Source of the DNA: Diphasiastrum complanatum
Lineage: Eukaryota > Streptophyta > Lycopodiopsida > Lycopodiales > Lycopodiaceae
Length of the DNA stretch: 64,000 nucleotides
Reading direction: 5' to 3'
NCBI GenBank assembly: GCA_029204225.1
Contig: CM055114.1
Span: 18,246,540 to 18,310,539 of the forward strand
Position numbers and translations under genes: made by a program. The notes beneath the pieces were generated by a model. It had not been told where the DNA came from, did no database searches, and saw only the letters and a program-made list of their open reading frames with translations. Every line of letters starts with the position of its first letter. Position 1 is the stretch's first letter. This document shows, in pieces, positions 44,553 through 56,136 of the stretch.

Positions 44553-45141
44553 CTTACTAGTGAATTCTACACACAAGAAATAGATTGATTTGACTTCAAA
44601 CTCACAAAGGTTTCACACTTGCAGTGTTTCACTCAAATTTGATTTCTAATCCAACAAATGCTTATAATCACAGTTCTACCCTCACAAAGTTGGAATAAAG
44701 ATAAGATGAAGTGAAATCTACTTTCAAACAAATCTTCACAATCGTCTATTTTTGGACAAAAAATGACTTAATCTCTTTCTACCTTCTTGGTGTACTTTCA
44801 AGACTTGTTTTTAACCTTAATAGGACTTGAACTCAACCTAGATTAATTAGATTAAATGAAACAATTTCAAATCTAATCAATGGCAAATAATCTTGGTAGA
44901 TTATACTAGGATCTCCACCAAAAATTACACCAACAACTTACATATTGAATTTACAGTGACCAAATGAATATAGTGCATTTAATGCTGGTTCAAAAATTCC
45001 CACGCGTGGGAACAGTACGGAATTTGATCCCTACCAAGTTTGAGATCAATTCCTACCACCAAAACTTAGCTCCTAGCTCGCCATCACAAGACTAGTTTTT
45101 AGCACCAAAAAGTATGGGTCTATGATCAAAGCTCTTGTACT

Positions 45142-45154
45142 GGCTCTAATACCA
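45142..45154 (-). other. Primer-binding site of truncated minus-strand copia copy
   Basis: The minus strand reads TGGTATTAGAGCC, one change from the tRNA-iMet PBS TGGTATCAGAGCC, directly next to the LTR end TTCACA. Confidence 0.85.
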
Positions 45155-45600
45155 TGTGAAAGTACAGTACTTTGGAGGCCAAAAGTGGATCTTAGAAGAT
45201 CCACAAGAGAGATTATGTGCTTGCTTAACAATGCATCAAAAAACTAGACAACAAATCTTGATCTAGATTGGCAATTTGACACATAACAAGTATTGATAAT
45301 CAAGATCAAAGACCCAAATCCGAGTCCACACATGTGAAGAGCAAGCTCCAGTACGGATTTACAACATATATTGAAGTGCTTGAAGTAATGGTTTCATTTG
45401 GTTTACAATATCAATGTACATGTAGAGCTCAAACTTGAGATTGCCAATGTCTCCCAAAAATAATCTATCTCATTATGGAGGGATGGAATACATAGCAAAA
45501 CTCACTTCCTTTGCTAAGTTAGGTGAAAATTCAGCATGTAATAAGGAAGTAGACCCAACTTTCTTGCCCTAAAATGAAACCCTAGCCTAGATGGAGGAGA
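45155..45600 (-). mobile_element. Partial 5' LTR of truncated minus-strand copia copy
   Basis: Starts TGTGAAAGTACAGTACTTTG and follows the 701-bp LTRs at 47970 and 51839, more diverged, until about AAACCCTAG near 45594, where the plus-strand copia 5' LTR takes over. So the copy is cut in its 5' LTR at this junction. Confidence 0.85.
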
Positions 45601-45614
45601 ACGAATGTTAATGG

Positions 45615-46265
45615 GTGAATAAGTTGATGAGTGAAGACAGAGATATAGAAGAGAGACGAAGTAGATGCCCTGAGTATTGATTCTTCATTCTTGTTAGAAT
45701 TAAGATTTCATCCATTTTTACAAATTGAAATAAGTTTCGTAGGACACGTGGTTTCGGCCGCTATTGTCTTGGGCTCTACCGCATCATTGACCTGTATACA
45801 TGATATACTTAATCTGATACAGTTCATTGTTCTGCGTTCAGATCTATGTTAATATTGCTATGCTTATCATTCATTCTGTCTGATCTTTCTAGTTGTTCTT
45901 TCTGGTAATAGATGACTAATATTTAGTCTTGTCTTTTGCGAATCATTCGCGACTAATTATCAGTCGAGCACAGTCTAGCTCTTCGCAGATCATTCGTGAC
46001 ATATAGTTTGTCTTGTTATTCATGACAAATTATTCTTCTGGCGTTTCTTTTGTTAATGCTTGGCTGCGTAATCTAGAATGACCGTGATTTCCATCATTAA
46101 AGTTCTGTTCATTCTGATAGGCGTAGTCATGCTTACGGAGAGAGTCATATAGCTCATTCCGCTGCGCACGAACATTTTCTGTTCGAGTTCTTTCCTCGTT
46201 CGTTTCTTGTTCAAGTTCGTGTCTCATTCGTGTTCGTCATACATCTCCCCCCTCTCTCTCCAACA
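45615..46265 (+). mobile_element. Truncated 5' LTR of the host copia element
   Basis: It matches 55487-56136 of the 3' LTR with about 40 mismatches by eye over 650 bases (about 6%), mostly transitions, and ends CCAACA. The first ~467 bases of the LTR are missing at the junction with the neighbouring element, so the U3 promoter is probably lost. Confidence 0.92.
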
Positions 46266-46277
46266 TGGTATCAGAGC
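46266..46277 (+). other. Primer-binding site of the host copia element
   Basis: TGGTATCAGAGC directly after the LTR end CCAACA; the tRNA-iMet complement used by most plant copia elements. Confidence 0.95.
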
Positions 46278-46421
46278 TATTTTCATACCTTGATTAGCTT
46301 CCACAGTACAAGACTCTACAAGCCGATAGGGCAATTGTTTTCTTGTTCTATATTTTTAGTATTAGATTTTCATACTTAAGTCACTGATAGTCTCTCCTAT
46401 CACTTAGACTAATTCTTCCAC

Positions 46422-47969
46422 ATGGATTTCCAAGGGAAAGCCAGTCCCATCATGGACAAGCTTGATGGAGCCAATTACCATCTGTGAAAATTTAAGATGA
46501 AAACTGTACTAATGGCAAAAGAATTGTACGACGTTGTTACAGGTGCAAAAGAGAAACCCGAAGCGGTCGACGCGACAATCGCCAGATGGAAGCTGAAGGA
46601 TGGAAAATCTTTTGCGCTGATCATCCTCAACATCACGGATACTCAGATCGGCCATGTATCCAAGGCTCAGACATCGAAAGAAGTCTGGGACATCTTGAGC
46701 ACTTTATACGAAGTGCGAGATATAGCTTCCAAGCTACATCTCAAGAAGAAATTATACTCCATCAAGTTGACGAATGGTGATTCTCTGCAGAATCACATTA
46801 ACCAATTCAAGAACCTGCTAAGACAAATGGCCACTGTCAGATTTGTCATAGACGATCAAGACGCAGTGATGCAACTGCTTACAAGCTTGCCAAGTTCTTA
46901 CGACAACTGGGTGATGATCATCACGACTCATTCAGAATTGACTCTCTCGAGAGTCATTACAATGTTGTTGCAGGAAGACACGCAAAGGAACGAAGCCCTG
47001 AGTTTCTTAGCTGATTCTCACGCCTTGTACACCAACAAGAGCAAGACAAAACAAAAGAAGAAGAAAGGCCCGAAGCAATCAAAGCCAGACCAGAAACTAG
47101 CTCAACACAAGGAACAATTGAATCCGCAGACAAAGAAGAAATTGTTCTACAGATACTGCAAACAAAACAACCATGAAATACAAGACAGCCACATACTTCA
47201 AGCGAAGAACAACAACAAAGGACAGTCGGATCAAGTGGCAAATGCAGCTGCAGAAGCTCCACAGCCTATTCAAGAAGTGGATGATGATGCCTTCATGACC
47301 AATCATCAAGGAGCATCTGGTGACAGTTCTTGGTTCCTGGATTCCGGAGCCACTCAGCACATGACTAGCCTCGTTGGCTGTTTTGAGTCCTATACACCTT
47401 ACAGTACCCAAAAATTCGTTCACCTTGGCGACAATAGCACACAATCTATTAAAGGTGAAGGCACTGTAAGATTATGATTTGCAAATGATCAGTCTAAGCT
47501 ACTCTCTAAAGTCCTGTATGTACCAAAGTTATCTACGAATCTACTCTCTGTAAGCATAATCACAGATTTAGGACACAAAGTAGAATTCGAATGTGATCAG
47601 TGTGAAGTAGTTGATAGGACAGGCAAGATCCTAGCACTCGGAAAGAGGCATGGATACTTGTATTAATTGAGTCATTGCTTTTCTGCCTCTAGTCAGGCTC
47701 TTAGTACTTATTAATTGAGTCATTGCTTTTCTGCCTCTAGTCAGGCTCTTAGTACTTCAGTTCATTCAAATAAAGGTTTACTTTGGCATTATAGACTTGG
47801 TCATTTAAATCATGTTGTTGTACAATGAATGTCTAGACAATCTATTGTTCTTGATCTCGACTATCCTCGCAAAAAAGTTGAGTTACCTATCTGTCAAGAC
47901 TGTCTAGCTGGTAAATAGACTAGAAAACCTTTTAAGTCAAGCCATCAGCATGTTGCTGGAGGATTGCTA
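46422..47969 (+). pseudogene. Host copia gag, protease and integrase start (before nested insertion)
   Basis: From the ATG at 46422 (DFQGKASPIMDKLDG) a TGA occurs within 25 codons where Trp is conserved, then 46497-47477 is open. It shows the copia gag core (VSKAQTSKEVWDILSTLY, LLTSLPSSYDNWVM) and a degenerate zinc knuckle (YRYCKQNNHEIQDSH; Cys lost). The protease motif SWFLDSGATQHMTS is intact. After a TGA (47478) come a pre-integrase region (LLWHYRLGHLNH) and the integrase zinc-finger cysteines (CQDCLAGK). A 48-base tandem duplication (47663-47758) inserts 16 codons with a TAA. Reading continues across the nested element at 52540. Confidence 0.92.
47663..47758 (+). repeat. 48-bp perfect tandem duplication in copia pol
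   Basis: Two adjacent identical 48-base units starting TTAATTGAGTCATTGC (47663 and 47711). The period is a multiple of three, so the frame is kept, but each unit contains an in-frame TAA. Confidence 0.93.
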
Positions 47970-48670
47970 TGTGAAAGTACTGTACTTTAGGACCATAAAT
48001 GGATCTAAAAAAGATCCACAAGAGTGATTGGATGCTTGCTTAACAATCTATCAAAAAACTAGACACAAAAAAGTTGATCTAGATTGGCAATTTGACAAAC
48101 AACAAGCATTAACAATCAAAAGCATTGATAAACATTGAAATCCGAGCCCACATGTGTGTACTACAAGCTATAGTACGGCCTTCAACCTGAGAAACAAGTA
48201 GAAATTGATTTGGTTTCATTTGGATCACAAAAACTCAATGTACATAGTGAACTAGCTTGAGATTGCCAATGAGCTCCAAAAATTTTCTATCTTCTCACTA
48301 TGGAGAGAGGGAATACATAGCAAATTTGACTTCCTTCTTGAAGTTAGGTGGATTTCCAGCATGTAATAAGGAAGTTAACTCACTCTCCTTGACCTAAAAT
48401 GAAACCCTAGTCTATTTTCTAGGGTTATGTTTGGTAGGTAGCTAGTTGGTCAAATTTTCACCTTAAACTTAGGTGTAAGTCCTATAAAGTAGGGATGACC
48501 ACCAAATAGACATGACCAACTCTCTTGACTTGACCTAACCTACATTAGGATGGGTTTCCCATGTGGCATCATGGCCTCGCATGTGTGGGACCCACTTGTG
48601 TACACAATTTACACTATTCTACATGGTTTTTTATCAAGCTAGATTTGCCAATTTTTGGCAATTCTTCACA
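47970..48670 (-). mobile_element. 3' LTR of the nested copia element
   Basis: 701 bases, TGTGAA...TTCACA at its ends, about 8 mismatches by eye to the LTR at 51839-52539 (about 1%), indicating recent insertion relative to its host element. Confidence 0.95.
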
Positions 48671-48687
48671 CTCCTCCTCAAATTTAG
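48671..48687 (-). other. Polypurine tract of the nested element
   Basis: On the minus strand, CTAAATTTGAGGAGGAG runs directly into TGTGAAGAA of the 3' LTR, the standard plus-strand priming site. Confidence 0.85.
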
Positions 48688-48880
48688 CTTGATCTATTTA
48701 CAACTCTCTTGATAGATGAATGAAAGCTTTTAGAAGTGTCTAAAAAATCCAGCTACAAACAAGGAACTTTTGAGACTCCAATAGAGAATGATGTCCATGA
48801 AGGATCTTTCACCACCTCTTAGAGAATCCCTTACAAGATGTTCCATAAATGTGTCTATATACATGTAGCACACTTCAAAA

Positions 48881-49624
48881 CTAAACATCATGCCAAGCCA
48901 TGGATTCCAAGGCATTTTGTGCACTTGAAGATACATCAATTAAAATATTAAGTGCATAAATAATGTTGCCAAAGACAACTTGTCTTGCTTGATCCATTTG
49001 ATTGAGCCTAGATGGCTCCATCTTGATACTCAAGGTTCTTCTTGGAGTCCTCGGGTCTTGAGCTTGCTCCTCCACTTGACTTGACTCCAGAACATCAATG
49101 AATTGAATAATGTGTTGATCCAAAGGTGCTTCTTCAAGTTTACAAATCTTCCACTCTTGAAAGATCACATTTCCACCATTGACAAATTCTTTGGTTGAAA
49201 ACAAGTAGATTCTACAATCTCTACTTGAAGAGCAAAACACTACCATTATTCCTATCATTGAAATAGGATAATCTTTGGTCCTTACATTGGAATGATCATG
49301 CTCAAAGCATGTGGACCCAAAGATTTCCAATACAAATGATGTTTCATCTTTTATGACACTATTCAAACTATTACAAAAATAGTTATCCAATGAAATTGCT
49401 TTATCAACAACAAATGTAGATTTCAAAGCATCCCATTTCATTGTCTTGTCATACAAAGTAATAAACACCATGAATCTTAAAGGTAAGAAACAAGTCACCT
49501 CATATCTACTAATAATTTCCAAAAAGTATTCAAAGATAGTAGACTCTCCAATGCTCACCACCCTTGCAAGATGCACACTTGAATGGACAATTTGCATGCA
49601 ATTTGATGACTCGGACATTGTCAT
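48881..49624 (-). pseudogene. Nested element: integrase C-terminal remnant
   Basis: A 247-codon minus-strand frame. The middle resembles the post-core region of copia integrase (IFGSTCFEHDHS, then SRDCRIYLFSTKEFVNGGNV, IFQEWK), which in relatives reads FGSxCFVH...KGYRxYxP...V.F.E. The upstream part covers eroded core sequence (YFLEIISRYEVTCFLPLRFM). The catalytic DDE residues are not recognisable. The reading frame is long but probably fortuitously open. RT and RNase H do not follow before the PPT. Confidence 0.6.
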
Positions 49625-51056
49625 TGAGGACTCCCTTGGAACTCATGCTTTGAGGCTGATCCTCAAGATCTTCCTCCTTTTGATGCTCCTCCTCAATGCA
49701 AGCAAGATCACACTTTGCCAAGATCTCCTCTTGAGTGATCTCCTCCTTTGCCAAGCTCATTCTTTCAAAAGCAACACTAGCTTCCAACTTAAACAATCTT
49801 CCATGTTTAAATCCCTTTGCAATGCAAACATCATTCTTCAAGATGAAGCAAACACCATGCTTAAAGTGGACATCCAAACCACTTTCTAAGAGTAGACCAA
49901 CACTAAGCATATTCTTGGTGATTGATGGTACATAAAGGACATTTTCTAGATCCATGCATTTTGAGGATTCTAGATACAAAGAGATGGTGCCAACACCATC
50001 TATCCTACACTCTTCATCATTTGCAGTAAAGACAAACTTTTTAGCATCATTGAATGAGTGTAAGGTTGAGAAAAAGTCCTTTTCACAAGACATGTGGGAG
50101 CTAGCCCCACTGTCGATCCACCAATTGTCTCTTGAATTGCTATTGCTTGTTGGTGAGGATGTAGATGCCATCAAGAATACATCTACTTCATCCTCCTCCT
50201 CCTTTGCAAGGTTTCCTTGTTTGTCCTCCTCCACTTGTGCTCTTAGCCTCTTGTAGCATTCAGATGCATAATGCCCCTTCCTTCCACAAACGAAGCATTT
50301 TTGCTTTGACTTGTCCTTTGAACTTGATGCATCATCCTCTTCTTTGGCCTCCTTTGGATGCTTCTTCTTTCCATTGGTCTTCTTTTTGCCCTTGAATGAG
50401 AAATTGGCTTTCTCATCACCAACCTGCAAAGACAAGGAACTCATCCTAGATTTTGCATGGAGCATCCTACACTCTTCAGTCACTAATACACTGTGAAGTT
50501 TTTCTATAGTTGGCAAAGTGTCTTGGATGGCAAAACTTTGGACCAAATTTGCAAAGTCATCTCCTAGACCATTAAGGACAATTTGTACAAGCTCTCCATC
50601 ATGAATCTTCTCTCCAATGGAAGCCAACTCCCTATTTAGAGACTTGATTCTGAGTACATAATCCTGTGCACTCTCCTCACTTCTCCTCATGCTTTGCAAA
50701 ATTTGATTTCTAAGCATAAGAACTCTAGAAGTGTTGCTAGACTCATAGATTGATTTTAAAGACTCCCAAGCCTCTTTAGCATTAGTACAAGCTGATACTT
50801 CTCTCAACAAATCATTGCTCACATTCATCTTCACACAATGAAGTGCAAGCCTAGATCTCTTCTTGTATCTAGCTAACTCCTGTGCACCTAGAGGTTCATC
50901 TTCATCTTCAATCAAGAACTCATAAAGGTCTTGGAGCACCAAAAGTGACTCCATTCTAACCTTCCAAATAGCATAATTTGTAGAATTCAACCTCTCACTA
51001 GCTTCTAGAAGGTATGCTCCAGCAGATCCCATCTTACTAGTGACTTCTACAAACAA
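49530..51056 (-). CDS. Nested element: gag-protease polyprotein
   Basis: An open frame of 508 codons. Residues about 20-240 are copia gag (STNYAIWKVRMESLLVLQ, EAWESLKSIYESSNTSRVLM, SIGEKIHDGELVQIVLNGLG). A CCHC zinc knuckle, CFVCGRKGHYASEC, follows near residue 255 after a Lys-rich stretch. The aspartic protease active site DSGASSHMS is near 315. A pre-integrase segment (KNMLSVGLLLESGLDVHF, FKHGRLFKLEA) comes next. The frame ends soon after a truncated integrase zinc finger (CASCKG). The start could also be the Met at about 51032. The frame contains no stop, unlike every other copia gag in the window, consistent with a young and possibly trans-mobilised element. Confidence 0.92.
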   Translation of the reverse strand: MFVEVTSKMGSAGAYLLEASERLNSTNYAIWKVRMESLLVLQDLYEFLIEDEDEPLGAQELARYKKRSRLALHCVKMNVSNDLLREVSACTNAKEAWESLKSIYESSNTSRVLMLRNQILQSMRRSEESAQDYVLRIKSLNRELASIGEKIHDGELVQIVLNGLGDDFANLVQSFAIQDTLPTIEKLHSVLVTEECRMLHAKSRMSSLSLQVGDEKANFSFKGKKKTNGKKKHPKEAKEEDDASSSKDKSKQKCFVCGRKGHYASECYKRLRAQVEEDKQGNLAKEEEDEVDVFLMASTSSPTSNSNSRDNWWIDSGASSHMSCEKDFFSTLHSFNDAKKFVFTANDEECRIDGVGTISLYLESSKCMDLENVLYVPSITKNMLSVGLLLESGLDVHFKHGVCFILKNDVCIAKGFKHGRLFKLEASVAFERMSLAKEEITQEEILAKCDLACIEEEHQKEEDLEDQPQSMSSKGVLNDNVRVIKLHANCPFKCASCKGGEHWRVYYL

Positions 51057-51065
51057 GAAATAGAT

Positions 51066-51402
51066 TTGATTGACTTGAAACTCACAAAGGTCTCACACTT
51101 GCAGTGTTTCACTCAAATTTGATTTCTAATCCAACAAATGGACTTATAATCACATTTCTATCACTCCCTCACGAAGCTGGAATGAAGATAAGATGAAGTG
51201 AAAACTACTTTCAAACAAATCTTGCCAAGAAATGGATTTGATTGTCTCTAGAAACTCAATAAGGTCTCTCTCTTGTAGTTTTTCACTCAAATTAGATTTC
51301 TAATCCAACAAATGGACTTATAATCTCAGTTCTAACACTCCCTCACAAAGTTGGAATGAAGATAAGATGATGTGAAATCTACTTACAATCAAATCTTGCC
51401 AA
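51066..51402 (-). repeat. Leader tandem duplication in nested element
   Basis: Two ~170-base copies sharing CACTCAAATTTGATTTCTAA and CCAACAAATGGACTTATAAT, between PBS and gag. The truncated relative at 44580-44740 has one copy, so the duplication arose within the family. Confidence 0.85.
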
Positions 51403-51825
51403 ATTTGGCTATTTTTGGACAAAAAAAATGACTTAATCTCTTTCTTCCTTCTTGGTGTACTTTCAAGACCTGTTTTTAACCTTAATAGGACTTGAACTCA
51501 GCCTAGATTAATTAGATTCCATGAAACAAATTCAAATCTAATCAATGGCAAATGATCTTGGTAGATTATCCTAGGATCTCCACCAAAAATTACACCAATA
51601 GCTCACAAATTGAATTTTTTTGGATCAAATGAATACCATGCATTAAATGCAGGTTCAGAGGTGCCCACACATGTGGACAGTACGGATTTGGACCCCTACC
51701 AAGTTTGGGATCAAATCTCCTCACCAAAATCAAGATTCTAGCTTGCCCTCTCAATACTAGCTTTTAGCACCAAAACTTGCTAAAAATGGATTTGCATTAG
51801 ATCAATGGCTTATGCTCTTGTACTT

Positions 51826-51838
51826 GGCTCTGATACCA
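51826..51838 (-). other. Primer-binding site of the nested element
   Basis: The minus strand reads TGGTATCAGAGCC immediately after the LTR end TTCACA, with no spacer. Confidence 0.95.
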
Positions 51839-52539
51839 TGTGAAAGTACTGTACTTTAGGACCATAAATGGATCTACAAAAGATCCACAAGAGTGATTGG
51901 ATGCTTGCTTAACAATCTATCAAAAAACTAGACACAAAAAAGTTGATCTAGATTGGCAATTTGACAAACAACAAGCATTAACAATCAAAAGCATTGATAA
52001 ACATTGAAATCCGAGCCCACATGTGTGTACTACAAGTTGTAGTACGGCCTTCAACCTGAGAAACAAGTAGAAATTGATTTGGTTTCATTTGGATCACAAA
52101 AACTCAATGTACATAGTGAACCAGCTTGAGATTGCCAATGAGCTCCAAAAATTTTCTATCTTCTCACTATGGAGAGAGGGAATACATAGCAAATTCGACT
52201 TCCTTCTTGAAGTTAGGTGGATTTCCAGCATGTAATAAGGAAGTTAACTCACTCTCCTTGACCTAAAATGAAACCCTAGTCTATTTCCTAGGGTTATGCT
52301 TGGTAGGTAGCTAGTTGGTCAAATTTTCACCTTAAACTTAGGTGTAAGTCCTATAAAGTAGGGATGACCACCAAATAGACATGACCAACTCTCTTGACTT
52401 GACCTAACCTACATTAGGATGGGTTTCCCATGTGGCATCATGGCCTCACATGTGTGGGACCCACTTGTGTACACAATTTACACTATTCTACATGGTTTTT
52501 TATCAAGCTAGATTTGCCAATTTTTGGCAATTCTTCACA
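51839..52539 (-). mobile_element. 5' LTR of the nested copia element
   Basis: 701 bases with the same termini as the 3' LTR. It is followed on the right by the TSD TGCTA and then by host integrase sequence. Confidence 0.95.
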
Positions 52540-55013
52540 TGCTAGATGTTGTACATTCAGATATTTGTGGCCCAATGAAAAATCCTTCTTGAAGGATGCC
52601 AAGCATTTTCTAACCTTTATTGACGAATTCTCCAGAAGGACGATGGTGTATTTCATAAAGCAGAAATCAGAAGCCTTCAACTACGTGCAGAAAAGGAGAC
52701 TGGAAGGACGATCAAGGCCCTCAGGTCAGACAACGGTGGAGAATACATCTATGTCGAGTTTAAGGAGTACTGCCAAAGCCAAGGCATTGAGCCGCAATTC
52801 ATCACTCCTTACAGTCCTCAGTCTAAGGGCTTAGCTGAGAGGAAGAACGTACTCTGGTTGAATCTACTAAGTGTATGTTATCGCATGCATTGTTGTCCAA
52901 GAGATTATGGGCTGAAGCTGTCTCCACTGCAGCTTACGTCCAGAACAGATGTTCGACCAAGGCCCTCTCAGAAAAGACACCCCACGAGGTGTGGACAGGC
53001 TCTAAGCCTTCTTTGAAGAACCTAAGAGTATTTTGGTGCATTGCCTACGCACAGATCCCAAAGGACACAAGGAAGAAATTGGACTTCCAAGGTCTCAAGA
53101 CCATCCTGATCGGATATACTTCGTCTGATAACACTTACAAGCTGTACGATCCTGATACCCAGCAAATCCTATAGTCGGGATACAGTCTTTATCGAGGATC
53201 AGTTCGTCGACCTCAAAGGCAAGGATATTGTTCAAGAAGAACCTTCATCACCTGCCATTGACACGACAGTCCGAGCTTCTGGCTCAGGCGTGTCTATTGT
53301 CGACCCACTTCGAGACAGTGAATCAGACGAAGATGTTGTTGCTACCCAGCAACAAGTCCCAGGAGCGGTTCATCAGTCGAATCCTCCCAGAAGATCAAGC
53401 CGAGTGCGCACACAGCCCACAAGGTATACTCTTGAATCTGCATGTCTCTTAGTGCAGGAACCGATGACAGTCAAAGAGTCACTTAGCCAACCAGACTTTG
53501 ATCTCTGGAGAGAAGCCATGGACAGAGAGTATTCCTCTCTAATCAAGAATCAGATGGTCATTAGTCGAAGCTCCTATTGGCTACAATATCATCGATTGCA
53601 AATGGATCTTCAAGAAGGAAGGCCGGACTCGTAGCACGAGGATTCACCCAGATCTCGAATGCCGACTACAATGAGACTTTTAGTCCAGTCATCAAACATT
53701 TGTCGATCCGAATGGTCTTGTCTTATACTACAGCTGCCGATCTCGAAGTACATCAACTTGATGTGCAAACAGCCTATTTGAATGGGATTATACAAGAAGA
53801 TATCTACATGATCCAGCCCGAAGGATACGTTATGGAAGGCATGAAGAATCATGTCTGTAAATTCCACAAAGCATTGTATGGCTTGAAACAATCTGCCAGA
53901 GCTTGGTTTCAGAGGATCAATACATTCCTCATTGAGCAAGGATTTAAACCAAGCACTACTGATTGCAACGTTTATTCGAAGTTAATGCATCAATCCTTCA
54001 GTATCATCACCTTGTACGTGGATGATACGTTGCTCTTCAGCAACAATACCAATATGGTTAAGGATTCAAAACAGATGCTGTTCTCAGAATTTGACATGAC
54101 TGATCTGGGCGAAGCTCACTTTTGTCTGGGAATTCAAATCCACAGAGACAAAGCAAATTGACTGATTTACATCACTCAACAAAGGTATCTTCATAATGTC
54201 CTTAACAGATACAATTTGATGAATTGTAAATTAGCTCACTCACCAATGGATCCAAGCCTGCATTTGTCGAAGGATGAATGTCCCCAGACCAAGCAGGAAG
54301 AGGAGCAGATGAGAGAGTATCCGTATCGATCGATACTAGGATCTCTCATGTACGCAATGGTCTGTACAAGACCAGATATCTCTTTTGTTGTTAGCTCACT
54401 CAGCCAATACATGGCTAGTTCTGGCATTACCCATTGGAAGGCTCTTATTCGACTCATGAGGTATATTCGAGCTACCATGGACCAGTGCATCTGCTATGGA
54501 GATGTCAGCAACGACAATCTTCATCAGCTCAATGGTTATTCTGATGCAAGTTGGGGAGGATATGCAGGCAATCGTAAGTCCACATCTGGATTTACATTCT
54601 TCTTCAATGACGGTCCTATTTCGTGGAATAGTCGTAACCAAACCTCTATCGCACTTTCTTCTATTAAAGTAGAATACAATGCTGCTTCTCAATCTATTAA
54701 GGAGGCATTTTGGTTGAAAAATTTGCTGTCAGACATCAATCTGTATCAATACAGCCCCACAATTTTATTTTGTGATAACCAAAGTGCTATTGCCTTATCG
54801 ACCAACCCTAGATCTCATTCTAGGAGTAAGCACATTGAGATCAGATATCACTACATCAGGGGCAAGGTTCTTGACAGAGAGGTAAGCTTAACGTACTACA
54901 GAACGCAGGACATGGTTGCAGACATTTTCAAGAAAACACTCAGTGTTAATGCACACAACAAATTTTGTGCATTGCTCAGTCTGAAGTTCAAGACATTCAC
55001 AGATCCAGATTAA
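52540..55013 (+). pseudogene. Host copia integrase, RT and RNase H (after nested insertion)
   Basis: Integrase resumes at DVVHSDICGPM, then FLTFIDEFSRR, ALRSDNGGEYIYVEFKEY, TPYSPQSKGLAERKN and SKRLWAEAVSTAAYVQNR, crossing several frameshifts (about 52580, 52690, 52850, 53175). RT shows YNETFSPVIKHLSIRM, VQTAYLNGIIQEDIYM, LYGLKQSARAWFQ and the catalytic YVDDTLLF (about 54015). A TGA at 54159 separates it from RNase H: GYSDASWGGY, FCDNQSAIALS, KHIEIRYHYIRG and VADIFKKTLS. The end coincides with the PPT. With the part at 46422-47969 this makes a full copia gag-pol, inactivated by stops, frameshifts and the nested insertion. Confidence 0.94.
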
Positions 55014-56136
55014 GGGGGGTGTTGGATTTATTCCTTCTACTCTCCTTAAATCCCATTTTAATCTGCCTCCATTCATGCTGCATATTTACTAACGTTGTCG
55101 CGCAGCCTGCATATTTACACGCAAATTTGCACAAACAAATAATGAAAGAATTGTGATACTATATTTTTACACAGGTTATGGTGACAGGCGAAAAGGGGAC
55201 ACTTTCCCACAGAATGCCGAAGGTGTCCTAAAAGCAAAGGCACCTTGTAAATCTAATCCTAAGGCTATTTGTAAGAGTGACGCACTTTTTGCATCATCAT
55301 CACCAACGGTCACCTCAGCACTGACTGACGTCGCACCCTTTTCATGCTTATCCCATGCAGCTGCGCTAACAGATTGGACAACGACTGCAGCCACCCACGA
55401 TCTCTTACAGACAGCACAGCCAATCTGTACTTTCCACATTTGCACACTTGTAATATAATATATATATACTAGATACCATTTGTGTATGAATAAGTTGATG
55501 AGTGAAGACATAGATATAGAAGAGAGACGAAGTAGATGCCCTGAGCATTGATTCTTTATTCTTGTCAGAATTAAGGTTTCATCCCTTTTTACAGATTGAA
55601 ATAAGCTTCGTAGGACATGCGGCTTCGTCCGCTATTGTCTTGGGATCTACCGCATCATTGACCTGTATACATGATATACTTAATCTGATACTGTTCATTG
55701 TTCTACGTTCAGATCTATGTTAATATTGCTATGTTTATCATTCATTCTGTCTGATCTTTCTAGTTTTTCTTTCTGGTAATAGATGACTAACATTTAGTCT
55801 TGTCTTTCGCGAATCATTCGTGACTAATTATCAGTCGAGCACAGTCTAGCTCTTCGCGAATCATTCGCGACATATAATTTGTCATGCTATTCACGACAAA
55901 TTATTCTTCTGGTGCTTCATCTGTTAATGCTTGGCTGCGTAATCTAGAATGACCGTGATTTCCATCATTAAAGTTCTATTCATTCTGATAGGCGTAGTCA
56001 TGCTTACGAAGAGAGTTGTATAGCTCATTCCGCTGCGCACGAACATTTTCTGTTCGAGTTTGTTCCTCATTCGTTTCTTGTTCGAGTTCGTGTCTCGTTC
56101 GTGTTCGTCATACATCTCTCCCCTCTCTCTCCAACA
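55011..56136 (+). mobile_element. PPT and 3' LTR of the host copia element
   Basis: AAGGGGGG is followed by TGTTGGATTT at 55020, and the LTR ends CCAACA at 56136 (1117 bases). It has the TG..CA ends and pairs with the truncated 5' LTR at 45615-46265. Inside it, CGAATCATTCGCGAC and its relatives repeat a TTCGCGA/TCGTGAC motif (55805-55900). Confidence 0.93.

Larger units (their letters stand above)
47970..52539 (-). mobile_element. Nested non-autonomous copia retrotransposon
   Basis: A complete minus-strand LTR element: two 701-bp LTRs, PBS and PPT next to them, a 5-bp target-site duplication TGCTA (47965-47969 and 52540-52544) and 3.2 kb of internal sequence. Gag and protease are intact, the integrase is mostly decayed or deleted, and RT and RNase H are absent. 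It sits in the integrase of a plus-strand copia element whose frame resumes exactly after the TSD. Movement must have used RT supplied by another copy. Confidence 0.95.

Noticed and set aside
46957-47444. Minus-strand ORFs opposite the copia gag
   Set aside because: Shadow frames; the plus strand carries clear gag and protease motifs.
48881-49624. 247-codon minus-strand ORF taken as a host gene
   Set aside because: It lies between the LTRs of the nested element and contains eroded copia integrase sequence.
47970-52539. Direct repeats at 47970 and 51839 considered as a segmental duplication or CRISPR-like repeat
   Set aside because: They are the two 701-bp LTRs of one element, shown by PBS, PPT, TG..CA ends and the TGCTA target-site duplication.
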